Part shown: in pieces, positions 50,590-60,073 of the stretch
Layout of the letters: every line of letters starts with the position of its first letter
Numbering within the stretch: position 1 is the stretch's first letter
DNA from: CAZAMP01 sp964486455
GTDB lineage: Bacteria > Eisenbacteria > RBG-16-71-46 > CAZAMP01
Direction: 5' to 3'
NCBI GenBank assembly: GCA_964486455.1
Contig: CAZAMP010000015.1
Location: 1-64,000 of the forward strand
Length of the DNA stretch: 64,000 bases
Position numbers and translations under genes: made by a program
The notes under the pieces: model-generated
Told to the model about the DNA's origin: nothing
Database searches by the model: none
Seen by the model: only the letters and a program-made list of their open reading frames with translations

Positions 50590-51642
50590 ATGAACGACTA
50601 TCACACCGGACCCAACATATTGGGCCTCCTCCCTGAGGAGGTCGAAGCCTTGATACCGTCGGGATTCCGGACACCGTTCCGCGCTCGGCAGCTCATGGCC
50701 TGGATCTACCGTCACGGCCTCACCCGATTCGAGGAGATGACGAATCTCCCGAAGGTGTTTCGGACTCATGCGGCGGAGAACTACACAGTCGGCACGATGG
50801 AGATGCTGGCGGAGAGAGTGTCAACTACCGGCGACGCCACCAAGTATCTCTGGCAACTCGAGGACAACGAGCGGACCGAATCCGTTTACCTGGTCCTGCC
50901 GACGCGGGAGACCTTCTGCATCTCGTCTCAGGTGGGGTGCGCCTACGGGTGCAGCTTCTGCGCCACCGCCACCATGGGGTTCAAGCGCCATCTCACCTCG
51001 ACGGAGATCATCGAGCAGGTCTTCCGAATGCGGGAAGCGCTCAGGGCCGCTTCGGCGCTGCCCCCCTCGTTCAACCTGGTCTTCATGGGCATGGGCGAAC
51101 CGCTCGCCAACTACGACGCCGTCGTGGATGCCATCAGGCGGCTCGTTCATCCCGAGGGCATGGGGCTGGGCGAGAAGCGCATCACCGTTTCCACGGTCGG
51201 CCTCGCCCCGGAGATCCGGAGGCTCGCGGAAGAACGTTTCCGCGTGGGTCTCGCCATCTCTTTGAATGCGACAACGGACGAACAGCGCAGCCGCCTCATG
51301 CCGGTGACGCGGAAGCACTCGATCGCGGACGTCATGGATGCGGCCCTGGCGTACGTGGAACAAACCGGCCGCCGGGTGACGCTGGAATACGTGTTGATGG
51401 CGGGGATCAACGATTCGCAGGATGACGCGGACCGGCTCGCCCGCATCGCCCGTGGTCTGCCGTGCAAGATCAATCTGATCCCATTTAACCCGTTCCCCGG
51501 ATCCCGGATCGATCGACCTGACGAGGAGACGCTCCGTCTCTTCGCCGAGCGCTTGATGCCGCAGGCTCCGGCGGTCACACTGAGAAGTAGCCGCGGCCTG
51601 GACATCGCCGCGGCGTGCGGACAGCTCGCTCTCATGACATGA
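50590..51642 (+). CDS. rlmN: 23S rRNA (adenine2503-C2)-methyltransferase, radical SAM
   Basis: 350 residues from ATG 50590. The radical SAM motif C-A-Y-G-C-S-F-C-A-T-A binds the 4Fe-4S cluster. M-G-M-G-E-P-L-A-N-Y-D and I-T-V-S-T-V-G-L follow, and the methyl-carrying Cys lies near the C-terminus (A-A-A-C-G-Q-L). RlmN methylates A2503 of 23S rRNA and A37 of some tRNAs. Length is normal. The following kinase gene starts 10 bases after its stop. Confidence 0.95.
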   Translation: MNDYHTGPNILGLLPEEVEALIPSGFRTPFRARQLMAWIYRHGLTRFEEMTNLPKVFRTHAAENYTVGTMEMLAERVSTTGDATKYLWQLEDNERTESVYLVLPTRETFCISSQVGCAYGCSFCATATMGFKRHLTSTEIIEQVFRMREALRAASALPPSFNLVFMGMGEPLANYDAVVDAIRRLVHPEGMGLGEKRITVSTVGLAPEIRRLAEERFRVGLAISLNATTDEQRSRLMPVTRKHSIADVMDAALAYVEQTGRRVTLEYVLMAGINDSQDDADRLARIARGLPCKINLIPFNPFPGSRIDRPDEETLRLFAERLMPQAPAVTLRSSRGLDIAAACGQLALMT

Positions 51643-51652
51643 CGAGCCGAAG

Positions 51653-53287
51653 GTGGCTGCGAACAACACGCTGAAAAACCTGTTTCCCTGGCGGCGCTCG
51701 CTTCGCGCGCGGCTGACGCTGCTATTCGCCGCGCTCGGTCTCGTTCCCGCCGTCGTCGTGGGCTATTTCGTGCTCCGCAACCTCACGCAGGGCATGGATG
51801 TCTGGGAGAGCCCGGGTGTAACCGCGACGATGGAAAGCGTGCGCATGGTGGCGAAGACCTCGGTCAACAAGCTCGTCACCACGCTCTCGGCGCATGCCCG
51901 TTCCGTCCTTCAGACACAGGACCTCTCCGCCGCGCTCGCGAATCACGACGATGCGGCGGTATCGCTACTGGACCGCCTGCACACCGACTCCGAGGTGGAT
52001 CTCGTTGCGCTCTTCGCGGATCGTGGCGACGAGTGGGTCCAGGAGATCATGATCTGCGCGGATACGCTCACGCTCTCGAGCCGAGACGTCGACCTTTCGC
52101 TTCAGCTCACGAGCCATCAGACCCGCGATGAAGGCTATCTCGTTGCGGCGTTCCCGTTCGAAGCCCGCGAGACGCGTTACGCGCTGCTTCTGGGCTATCG
52201 TCTCGGCCCGGAATACATCCCCCACCTGGAATCGATCGCCGCCGGCCTCACCTACTACAGCCAGCTCGGCCTAATCAAGGAAGAGACGCGGCATTCGGCC
52301 TTGCTCACGGCGGGACTCGTGACGCTGGTCGCGTTGGCGGTCGCGCTGGTCGCGGGCCGGTGGGTCGCGCGGGGCGTGAGCCGTCCCGTGGAAAACCTGG
52401 TCGCCGGAATGCAGCAGCTCGCCCAGGGTGAGCGCGTTCGGGTCCAAGCCCGGGGAACGGATGAGCTTCGCTACCTGACGCAGGCATTCAATCGAATGGC
52501 CGGCGAGCTCGAAGAGAGTCGTCTGGAGCTCGCGCGTGCCGAACGCCTCGAAGCGTGGCAGGAGATGGCCCGTCGCGTCGCGCACGAGATCCGAAATCCA
52601 CTCACGCCGATCACCTTCGCGCTACATCGCCTGCAACGACTCGCGACGGCCGAAGAAACACCGCAGAGCGACAAGATGAAAGACTCCGTCAACGCGATCC
52701 TCGAAGAGGTGGAAGGCCTGAAGTCACTCGCCGGTGTATTCAGTGATTTCGCGCGCCTACCGAAACCCGAGCCCGTGATCGCGCAGCTGAACGACCTGGT
52801 TCGGAGCGTCGCCGAGCTCGTCGAGGCTCAGGGGACCCGGATCGTCCTCGACCTGCAGCCGGATCTTCCCGAGACCATGGTCGACCGGAAGGGAATGCGC
52901 CGCGTGCTGATGAACCTCGTGAAGAACGCTCAGGAATCCGGGGCGGATGAGTTGCATGTTAGGACTTGGGTCCATGATCGGATAGGATCGGGATCGATCC
53001 TCAGCGAACAGTCCAGACTGGGGCCGGGCTCCAGGCGTGGTCTGCTGCAAGAGGAGCATGTCGTGGTCGGCGTAGCCGATACCGGCCCCGGCATCCCGAA
53101 GGAAGCGCTGGATCGCATCTTCGAGCCGGATTACACCACCAAGCGGGAAGGCAGCGGTCTGGGACTGGCGGTCGTCTGCCGGATCATCGCGCAAAACGCG
53201 GGCGCATTGGTCGTGAAGCCGGGTGACGAACGCGGAGTGGAAATGCAGGTGCACCTCCCCTACCCGCCGGCGGGTTCGGTTCAATGA
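51653..53287 (+). CDS. NtrY-type membrane sensor histidine kinase
   Basis: 544 residues, GTG start. Two membrane helices (about 20-42 and 213-238) bracket an external sensor domain. HAMP (about 235-285) is followed by HisKA with the phospho-acceptor R-R-V-A-H-E-I-R-N-P-L-T-P (His311), then HATPase with N-box L-V-K-N-A-Q-E-S-G-A, D-T-G-P-G-I-P and G-S-G-L-G-L-A-V. The layout matches NtrY-like kinases of nitrogen or redox control. Its stop overlaps the response regulator start by four bases, so the pair is a cognate two-component system. Confidence 0.92.
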   Translation: MAANNTLKNLFPWRRSLRARLTLLFAALGLVPAVVVGYFVLRNLTQGMDVWESPGVTATMESVRMVAKTSVNKLVTTLSAHARSVLQTQDLSAALANHDDAAVSLLDRLHTDSEVDLVALFADRGDEWVQEIMICADTLTLSSRDVDLSLQLTSHQTRDEGYLVAAFPFEARETRYALLLGYRLGPEYIPHLESIAAGLTYYSQLGLIKEETRHSALLTAGLVTLVALAVALVAGRWVARGVSRPVENLVAGMQQLAQGERVRVQARGTDELRYLTQAFNRMAGELEESRLELARAERLEAWQEMARRVAHEIRNPLTPITFALHRLQRLATAEETPQSDKMKDSVNAILEEVEGLKSLAGVFSDFARLPKPEPVIAQLNDLVRSVAELVEAQGTRIVLDLQPDLPETMVDRKGMRRVLMNLVKNAQESGADELHVRTWVHDRIGSGSILSEQSRLGPGSRRGLLQEEHVVVGVADTGPGIPKEALDRIFEPDYTTKREGSGLGLAVVCRIIAQNAGALVVKPGDERGVEMQVHLPYPPAGSVQ

Positions 53288-54675
53288 ACACAGCCGGCCA
53301 GCGACAGAACACGATCCTCGTCGTGGACGACGAGACCTCGGTTCGAAGCGCCGTGATCGGTTTCCTCGAGGACGAGGATTATCGCGCGATCGGAGCCTCG
53401 ACGGGCCCCGACGCGTTGGCGACGCTCGACGATCAGCAGATCGACCTCGTGCTCCTCGATGTCTGGATGAAGGACATGGATGGCCTCGAGGTGCTGCAGG
53501 CGCTCCGGCAGCGCTGGCCCGAGCTTCCCGTTCTGATGATGAGCGGGCACGGCTCGATCGATCTCGCGGTCCGCGCCACGCGCGAGGGTGCGTACGACTT
53601 CCTCGAGAAACCGCTCGTCCCGGAAAAGCTGGCCATCACGATCTCGCGCGCCCTCGAGCACCGCACGAGCCTCCGCACGCAGGAGATGCTGCGGGAGGAC
53701 CTCGTCGCGGGCCACCAGCTGATCGGTGAAAGCGCCCCCATGGAAAAGCTGCGCGAGGAGATCGGTCGCGTGGCCGCGTCGGACGGACGCGTTCTGATCG
53801 TGGGCGAAAACGGCTCCGGGAAGGAGCTCGTTGCGCGCGCCATTCACGAGATGAGCGGCCGTTCGGCCGGTCCCTTCGTCCGCCTCAATTCGGCCGCTAT
53901 TCCGCGAGACCTCGTCGAGAGCGAGTTGTTTGGCTACGAGAAGGGCGCTTTCACGGGCGCGACGGCGCGCAAGCGCGGAAAGCTGGAGCTGGCGGACCGC
54001 GGCACGCTCTTCCTCGATGAGGTCGGCGACATGGACGCGGCCGCGCAGGCGAAGCTGCTACGGGCGCTCGAATCCGGAGAGGTGGAGCGACTGGGAGGCA
54101 CCAATCCCGTTCGTTTCGACGTCCGCGTGTTGGCCGCAACGAACAAAGACCTGAAGAAAGAGATCCACGACGGGAACTTCCGCGAGGATCTTTACTACCG
54201 CCTCGCCGTCATCCCGCTGTTCGTCCCACCGCTCCGGGAGCGGGGCGGCGACATCGTTATCCTGGCCAAACACTTTGTGCGACACTACTGCCAGGAGCAG
54301 GCGAGACCGGTGAAGGAGTTCTCCCCCGAAGCGCTCAACCTTCTCAGCGCGCACCGTTGGACGGGAAACGTGCGAGAGCTCCGCAATCTCATGGAACGGC
54401 TGGCCATCATGACGGAAGCGACGCGCATCGACGCGCCGGATCTCGGCCCACTGCTGGATCTCGCGGTACTGCCGTCCTCGGATTCGGTCGAAAGCTCCGG
54501 GTCGCTGAAGCAGCGCTTGGAGCAACAGGAGAAGCAAATACTCCTGAGAGAGCTCGCGGCGACGGGCTGGAACGTGTCGGAGAGCGCCCGGCGCCTGGGG
54601 ATCGACCGCGCGAGTCTCCATCGGAAGATTCGCCGCTACGATCTGCGCAAGGAGAATCATGACGGCATGGAGTAG
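53284..54675 (+). CDS. NtrX/NtrC-type sigma-54 response regulator
   Basis: 463 residues with all features intact. Receiver domain: acidic V-V-D-D-E, phospho-acceptor Asp59 in V-L-L-D-V, Lys109 in F-L-E-K-P. AAA+ domain: G-E-N-G-S-G-K-E (174-181), G-A-F-T-G-A (221-226), L-F-L-D-E-V-G. Fis HTH: N-V-S-E-S-A-R-R-L-G-I-D-R-A-S-L. Phosphorylation by the adjacent kinase should switch on sigma-54 promoters. Together with the DUF4390 gene downstream the context resembles NtrYX loci. Confidence 0.94.
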   Translation: MNTAGQRQNTILVVDDETSVRSAVIGFLEDEDYRAIGASTGPDALATLDDQQIDLVLLDVWMKDMDGLEVLQALRQRWPELPVLMMSGHGSIDLAVRATREGAYDFLEKPLVPEKLAITISRALEHRTSLRTQEMLREDLVAGHQLIGESAPMEKLREEIGRVAASDGRVLIVGENGSGKELVARAIHEMSGRSAGPFVRLNSAAIPRDLVESELFGYEKGAFTGATARKRGKLELADRGTLFLDEVGDMDAAAQAKLLRALESGEVERLGGTNPVRFDVRVLAATNKDLKKEIHDGNFREDLYYRLAVIPLFVPPLRERGGDIVILAKHFVRHYCQEQARPVKEFSPEALNLLSAHRWTGNVRELRNLMERLAIMTEATRIDAPDLGPLLDLAVLPSSDSVESSGSLKQRLEQQEKQILLRELAATGWNVSESARRLGIDRASLHRKIRRYDLRKENHDGME

Positions 54676-55954
54676 ACGTTCGAGGCCGGCATCCCGCCTC
54701 ATTGCCGCTCTGGCCGTGCTGGTGACCGCCCTTGTCCCGTCGCCGTCCCTGGCGGAGGAGACGGAAGAGGAGAGCGCGCCCGACACGACGCGCAGGAAAC
54801 CCGCGCCGGCGATCATCGTCTACGAAAGGCCGGAAGACGATGCGAAGACCCGCGAGGAGATCGAGAAGGCAATCTGGGCAAAGCCGGACGACATCCATCC
54901 GCAGGTGACCCGAATCGACAAGGAAGGCAAGTCGGTCAGCCTCGATTTCGTCCCGACGTACAACCGCGTAGACGAGCTGGTGCTCGGGGCAACGGTCACC
55001 TTCGAGCATCGCGTCAAGGTCCGCCCGAAGCTCAAGCTCCACGGCGCGTACGTAAGCGGACGCGACCGCTTCCAGTACCGGTGCGACTTCGAGCAGCCCG
55101 TGATGGGAAGAGACCGTGTCGTGCTCGGCGTGAGTCTCTATGACGAGACCGCCATCTTCACCGACCTAACGAACCGGGTGTCGAACGCGGAGAACACGCT
55201 GGCCGCGTTGATCTTCCGTGAAGACTTCCGTCACTACTTCGCTCATGAGGGATTCGAGGCTTTCGCAGGGATCCGCTTCACTCCCGGCGTGAGCGTTGGG
55301 CTGAGCTATATCGACGAACGCGATGAAGCGCTCCGGTCATCCACCAACGGAAGCATCGGACTGCTCCGACGGGATGCGAGTTTCAGGGACAACCCCGCCG
55401 CCGAGGCCGGACGGATGCGTTCGTGGACCACCGGGTTGAGCGTCGAGACACCACCGGGTCCCCGACCACCGGCCCTGCATCACCGTCATGAACTGACCTA
55501 TGAGTCGTCCGGCGAACGGGCGGGTGGCGACTTCGCGTTCACGCGATGGATCGGTGAGCTGCGTTTCAGGCTCCGATTGGCGCCCGACCAGGAAGTGGCG
55601 CTTCGAGTAAAAGCCGGAGGGTTGAGATCAGGCAGGCTGCCGCTCCAGCGGGCATTCTATCTCGGCGGTATCGGCTCCCTAAGAGCACACACGTTTGGGG
55701 GATTGGTCGGGGACTACGTCTACCTCACCAACCTGGAGTACGCCTTCGGCGTTTACGGAGGCTTTCAGGCGGTGATCTTTCAGGACGTCGGCACCACGTG
55801 GACCGATCGGGCGAGATTGTCCGAAACGAGACCCGAGCTCGACGCCGGCGTAGCTCTCCGAAATCGAACGGGGCGATTCAGAATCAACTTCGCGAGGGAT
55901 CTGAGGGGGAGCCCCACGCCCGTGGTGACGGTCAGGATCTCACAACCTTTCTGA
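54659..55954 (+). CDS. Omp85-superfamily outer membrane beta-barrel
   Basis: 431 residues. Signal peptide about 1-31, an acidic/Pro linker, then a beta-barrel with the Omp85 signature Y-L-G-G-I-G-S-L-R-A-H-T-F-G-G-L-V-G-D-Y-V-Y-L and C-terminal strand V-V-T-V-R-I-S-Q-P-F ending in Phe, the outer-membrane insertion signal. No POTRA domains are present, so it is unlike BamA or TamA and more like patatin- or PorT-associated short barrels. It overlaps the response regulator by 17 bases. Confidence 0.8.
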   Translation: MTAWSRRSRPASRLIAALAVLVTALVPSPSLAEETEEESAPDTTRRKPAPAIIVYERPEDDAKTREEIEKAIWAKPDDIHPQVTRIDKEGKSVSLDFVPTYNRVDELVLGATVTFEHRVKVRPKLKLHGAYVSGRDRFQYRCDFEQPVMGRDRVVLGVSLYDETAIFTDLTNRVSNAENTLAALIFREDFRHYFAHEGFEAFAGIRFTPGVSVGLSYIDERDEALRSSTNGSIGLLRRDASFRDNPAAEAGRMRSWTTGLSVETPPGPRPPALHHRHELTYESSGERAGGDFAFTRWIGELRFRLRLAPDQEVALRVKAGGLRSGRLPLQRAFYLGGIGSLRAHTFGGLVGDYVYLTNLEYAFGVYGGFQAVIFQDVGTTWTDRARLSETRPELDAGVALRNRTGRFRINFARDLRGSPTPVVTVRISQPF

Positions 55955-55981
55955 GCGCCGCCCCCGAGAGCGCTGGCAACG

Positions 55982-56737
55982 ATGACGGAACTCGATCGCA
56001 AAAACCTCGAGCGGACGCACGTGAGGCGATCAACGTGGATCGTCCTGGTCGTCACGCTATTGCTTGCCTGCGCTCTCGACTCGTCCTCCGCCGACGACGG
56101 GGCCACGGCGACCGTGGATCGGGTCTGGATCCAAGGCGACAGCCTCTACGTCGACTTCGAGATCACCGGGCTCTTCACCGACCACATCCGTAACGGTCTC
56201 GCGCGCGGATTGCCTATGACCTACTCGTACGTCCTCGAGCTCTGGCGCGAGCGGTCGGGATGGTGGGATGCGCTCGAATCGCGGGGCATTTGCGAGTTCA
56301 AGATCCAGCGCAGCGTCTGGGATGATCTCTATATGCTCGACGATCGCCTCGGAAAAAACCTCTCCTTCCAGGAGATCGAATCGCTCGAGCGGCATCTGTG
56401 CGCGCGGGAGGGGGAAGCCGTGGCCTCGATTAGGGAGCTTCGGGCCGACAAGTCTTACTACGTCGTCCTCATCCCGACGTTGCGGCCCCTAACGATCGAG
56501 GACATCCGCGAAGTGGAAGCGTGGCTGACCGGCGAGTTCGAAGAAGGTCGCAAGAAGACCGGGCTCTCGACCGTGGGGCGTCTTCCGAGGATGATCTTCG
56601 GCGTATTCGTCGATCTCGCGGGTCTCGGCGACAAGTCGATCCTGGCCAGAAGCGGCGCGTTTCGCGTCGCCCACCTGCCTCAGGATGCCACGATCGATGG
56701 CTACTCTGACACGAACACGAAGCACAGCCTCGACTAG
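55982..56737 (+). CDS. DUF4390 domain protein
   Basis: 251 residues with one N-terminal membrane or signal segment (about 18-36), then a beta-rich region matching DUF4390 proteins (W-I-Q-G-D-S-L-Y-V-D-F-E-I-T-G-L-F, L-P-M-T-Y-S-Y-V-L-E-L-W-R-E-R-S-G-W-W, L-R-A-D-K-S-Y-Y-V-V-L-I-P-T-L-R-P-L). In many Proteobacteria this family sits next to ntrY/ntrX, as here. The role is unknown; an envelope sensor input is plausible. Confidence 0.78.
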   Translation: MTELDRKNLERTHVRRSTWIVLVVTLLLACALDSSSADDGATATVDRVWIQGDSLYVDFEITGLFTDHIRNGLARGLPMTYSYVLELWRERSGWWDALESRGICEFKIQRSVWDDLYMLDDRLGKNLSFQEIESLERHLCAREGEAVASIRELRADKSYYVVLIPTLRPLTIEDIREVEAWLTGEFEEGRKKTGLSTVGRLPRMIFGVFVDLAGLGDKSILARSGAFRVAHLPQDATIDGYSDTNTKHSLD

Positions 56738-56741
56738 CGGA

Positions 56742-57932
56742 TCAGGTGCCTTCCGGGCCCTGCGGCGCCGACTGGAAGAGCGGCTGGTTCGGCGCAGGGG
56801 CCGCGCGCTTCTCCCGATCCTCCCCGAATCGCGACGTGAAGAGCGCGCCTGTGCCGATGCACACGAACACAAGCTGAACGCCGATCCCGATCGTTCCGAC
56901 CGTGAGCGCGGCAAACGTCGAGGCCGTGTACGTGAGCGCCGCAATGAGCAGAATCGCGTGAAGAAGTAGGCCGGTCAGAAGCCCCGGAAATACCTGTCGT
57001 TCGAATGGACCTCGACGAAGAATGAGCTGCCCGAACCGGATCCCGGCGAGCACCTGCCCGAGCTGTGCCACGAGCCACCACAACACCCCGCCCAGGAGCG
57101 CGAGCGGCGCGCCGATCAAGGTGACCGTGAGCAGAAAAATGACGATCTGGCTGACCACATGGAAAGCCAGTCCCACCCAGAACGACCAGAATGGACGTTC
57201 GGCCACCTCCTCGATCATTCGCGTCGTGTTCTTTCGGAGAACGGTTCCGAGGATGACACAGATCACCACGTAGATCCCGAACGACATCGCCACCAACAGC
57301 AGGAGGATATTCGAGGCGGGCAGCAGTGGCCCCCACATCGGCAGAAAGCCGATACTGACGATCTCACCGGTGACTTCCGCACCGTGTTGCTGGACGTGTC
57401 CGCCGATCGCGACCACATCGCCCCTGCAGACGGCCTCTGGATCAAGGTCGGCGGACCCGCCGATCGCAACGACGTTGCCACCCACGTGTCCCCGGACCTC
57501 CACACCCCCGCCGATGGCGACGCAGTCCCCCTCAACGTTCCCGTCGACGACGATGCTTCCCCCGATGACGACCGCGGCCCCCTCGATGTGCTCGTCCTCT
57601 CCGATCGTCAGGTCGGTGCCCCACAGGACACGGTCGTGGCTCCCATGCTTCCCACGGATTTCCCACGAACCGGCGCGCGGGCGCTTGCGGCCAATGTAGA
57701 TTCGAGCCTCGTCGTCCTTCAGGATCAAGGTCCCGTCTTCGCCGAGCTCGATCTGTTCTTCGCCCTCGAGCACGATGGCATCATCGTCCTGAGCGGAAGG
57801 GTCGGTATCCGCTTCGGCTTCGATGACGATGATCGGTTCTTCGGAGTCTTCGGCGGCCGCGCCGCTCGGCGCGACGACCACCAGGCAGACCATTGCGAGA
57901 TACCGTAGGCCGGAAGCGTAGCGCATGTTCAC
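56742..57932 (-). CDS. Bactofilin-like membrane protein
   Basis: 396 residues from GTG 57932 (AGGAGG seven bases upstream). Signal peptide about 1-27; acidic region; then a polymer-forming/bactofilin-type beta-helix (about 105-190) with repeats G-G-S-I-V-V-D-G-N-V-E-G-D, A-I-G-G-G-V-E-V-R-G-H-V and G-D-V-V-A-I-G-G-H-V. Four membrane helices (about 205-365) follow. Unlike cytoplasmic bactofilins, the beta-helix appears to be outside the membrane. It follows the ECF sigma gene on the same strand. Confidence 0.82.
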   Translation of the reverse strand: MNMRYASGLRYLAMVCLVVVAPSGAAAEDSEEPIIVIEAEADTDPSAQDDDAIVLEGEEQIELGEDGTLILKDDEARIYIGRKRPRAGSWEIRGKHGSHDRVLWGTDLTIGEDEHIEGAAVVIGGSIVVDGNVEGDCVAIGGGVEVRGHVGGNVVAIGGSADLDPEAVCRGDVVAIGGHVQQHGAEVTGEIVSIGFLPMWGPLLPASNILLLLVAMSFGIYVVICVILGTVLRKNTTRMIEEVAERPFWSFWVGLAFHVVSQIVIFLLTVTLIGAPLALLGGVLWWLVAQLGQVLAGIRFGQLILRRGPFERQVFPGLLTGLLLHAILLIAALTYTASTFAALTVGTIGIGVQLVFVCIGTGALFTSRFGEDREKRAAPAPNQPLFQSAPQGPEGT

Positions 57933-58027
57933 TGTCCATCCTCCTGTCCGGGATCTTCAACTATCTCCTACGGATCTGGGATGTGGACGGTTTCTCAAGG
58001 TTTCGCCGGGTTTCCATCGAGATCAGC

Positions 58028-58603
58028 CTACTCACCCTCCGTCTCCTCGGAGAGCTTCGTTCGCAGGAGCCGGTGGGCCCGATGGAGACGCGCCTTGACC
58101 GTTCCGAGCGGTATGCCGAGCTCTTCGGATATCTCCTCGTACGACAGATCAGCCTTGTGCCGCAGCAGGATCACCACCCGGTAACGGGGCGGAAGGGAGC
58201 GCAACAAGACATCGAGCTGCTGGCCACGGAACTTGCCGGCAAACACCTCGTCAGGCAGCGGCCTGCCGTCGATCAGCTCAATCCGGGGCCGGCTGTCTTC
58301 CCCCTCGTATGTATCGTGTATCGAAACGGTCGCGAGCTTCTTCTTGCGATAGTAGTCGATGCAAAGGTTCGACGTGATCTTGAAGATCCAGCTGGAGAAT
58401 GGTCGCGAGGAGTCGTAGCAGTGAAGCGAGCGAAACGCGCGAATGAAGACCTCCTGGGCGAGGTCCCTGGCGTCCTCACGATTCCCCACCATCCTGTAAG
58501 CAATGGAGTACACCGCGCGACGGTAGCGGCGCACTAACTCTTGGTAAGCCTGCTGGTCTCCTTCAAGACAGCGGCCTACTGTCGCGGCATCATCCTCGGG
58601 CAC
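58028..58603 (-). CDS. ECF-type RNA polymerase sigma factor (RpoE-like)
   Basis: 191 residues. Region 2: Y-Q-E-L-V-R-R-Y-R-R-A-V-Y-S-I-A-Y-R-M-V-G, D-A-R-D-L-A-Q-E-V-F-I-R-A-F and F-S-S-W-I-F-K-I-T-S-N. Region 4: L-P-P-R-Y-R-V-V-I-L-L-R-H, D-L-S-Y-E-E-I-S-E-E-L-G-I-P-L-G-T-V-K-A-R-L-H-R-A. All canonical. No zinc-finger anti-sigma gene follows; the next gene encodes the bactofilin-like protein, a probable target or an unusual regulator. Confidence 0.93.
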   Translation of the reverse strand: MPEDDAATVGRCLEGDQQAYQELVRRYRRAVYSIAYRMVGNREDARDLAQEVFIRAFRSLHCYDSSRPFSSWIFKITSNLCIDYYRKKKLATVSIHDTYEGEDSRPRIELIDGRPLPDEVFAGKFRGQQLDVLLRSLPPRYRVVILLRHKADLSYEEISEELGIPLGTVKARLHRAHRLLRTKLSEETEGE

Positions 58604-58776
58604 GCAGTCTGCTCCACACCGGGCTGCCGGTCGATTCGACCAAGTGACTCTATCAGCGACCGAGCCTAGGGCCGGCGCGGACTAGGAGTCAAGCCGAGGC
58701 CGTTTCGGGTTGACCTCACAAAGGCGACAGGATAGCGTGCCGCAAACGATTCGGCCACAATTCGGAGGCGTTGGCG

Positions 58777-60066
58777 ATGACGATGATCGAGTTCATTCAA
58801 GGGCGCGAGATACTCGATTCTCGCGGCAATCCCACCGTAGAGGTAGACGTCTTCCTAGAAGGTGGCGCCTCCGGGCGCGCTCTGATCCCGTCGGGAGCTT
58901 CGACCGGTATACACGAGGCGCACGAGCTCCGTGACAAGGACGGCAAGCGCTTCGGGGGCAAGGGAGTGATCAAGGCCGTTCAGAACGTAAACGATGTGAT
59001 CGGCCCGAAGCTCCGTGGCGAGGACGCGGTCGATCAGACCCTCATCGATCGGATTCTGTGCGAGCTGGACGGCACACGCACCAAGGAGAATTTGGGCGCG
59101 AACGCAATCCTCGGCGTCTCGCTGGCCTCGGCCCGTGCTGCCGCCGAAGCGCTCGAGTTACCGCTCTACCGCTACCTTGGTGGGGTGAACGCCAAGATCC
59201 TGCCGATCCCGATGATGAACGTGCTAAACGGCGGCGAGCACGCCGACAACACCGTCGATTTCCAGGAGTTCATGATCTTCCCGATTGGGGCACCGTCTTT
59301 CGCCGAAGCCATTCGGATGGGCTCGGAAGTGTTCCACGCTCTCAAGGGCGTGCTCAAGGAAGACGGACTGGCCACCAGCGTCGGTGACGAGGGAGGCTTC
59401 GCCCCCAACCTCGAGAGCAACGAGGCGGCGCTGGGCGCGATCATGAAAGCCATCGAGAAGAGCGGCTACAAGCCCGGCGAAGAGATCGCCCTGACGATGG
59501 ATGTCGCGGCAAGCTCTTTCTACAAGGACGGCAAGTACGTGCTTGCCGGCGAAGGACGGACGGTCACCGCGGAAGAGCTGAACGCGATGTATGTCGAGCT
59601 CGTCAGCCGTTATCCGATCGTCTCGATCGAGGACGGGATGGCCGAGGACGATTGGGACGGGTTCAAGCTGCACACCGAGGCGCTCGGCGACAAGATCCAG
59701 CTCGTCGGCGATGACCTCTTCGTCACCAACACGGAGCGATTGCAGCGCGGGATCGACGAGAAGATCTGCAACTCCATCCTCATCAAGGTCAATCAGATCG
59801 GGACGCTCACCGAGACGCTCGACGCAATCGAGCTGGGCCGCCGCAACGGCTATACCTCGATCATCTCGCACCGATCGGGCGAGACCGAGGACACGACCAT
59901 CGCGGACCTGGCGGTCGCGACCGGCGTCGGCTTCATCAAGACCGGATCCGCCTCGCGATCTGAGCGAATAGCCAAGTACAACCAGCTGCTACGAATCGAG
60001 GAAGAGCTGGCGGAGTGCGCCGTGTTCCCGGGGCGCCGCGCGTTCTTCAATCTCGGCTGGAAATGA
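58777..60066 (+). CDS. eno: Enolase
   Basis: 429 residues from ATG 58777 (GGAGG eight bases upstream). Converts 2-phosphoglycerate to phosphoenolpyruvate. Motifs: G-R-E-I-L-D-S-R-G-N-P-T-V-E, S-G-A-S-T-G-I-H-E-A-H-E (one residue different from the common G-x-Y), V-G-D-E-G-G-F-A-P, S-I-E-D-G-M-A-E-D-D, L-V-G-D-D-L-F-V-T-N and I-S-H-R-S-G-E-T-E-D-T. All catalytic Lys/Glu/Asp sites are present. Confidence 0.98.
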   Translation: MTMIEFIQGREILDSRGNPTVEVDVFLEGGASGRALIPSGASTGIHEAHELRDKDGKRFGGKGVIKAVQNVNDVIGPKLRGEDAVDQTLIDRILCELDGTRTKENLGANAILGVSLASARAAAEALELPLYRYLGGVNAKILPIPMMNVLNGGEHADNTVDFQEFMIFPIGAPSFAEAIRMGSEVFHALKGVLKEDGLATSVGDEGGFAPNLESNEAALGAIMKAIEKSGYKPGEEIALTMDVAASSFYKDGKYVLAGEGRTVTAEELNAMYVELVSRYPIVSIEDGMAEDDWDGFKLHTEALGDKIQLVGDDLFVTNTERLQRGIDEKICNSILIKVNQIGTLTETLDAIELGRRNGYTSIISHRSGETEDTTIADLAVATGVGFIKTGSASRSERIAKYNQLLRIEEELAECAVFPGRRAFFNLGWK

Positions 60067-60073
60067 GATTCGC

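Noticed and set aside
58651..58770. Sigma-70-type promoter before enolase (TTGACC near 58714)
   Set aside because: A plausible -35 box exists, but no -10 box at acceptable spacing was found.
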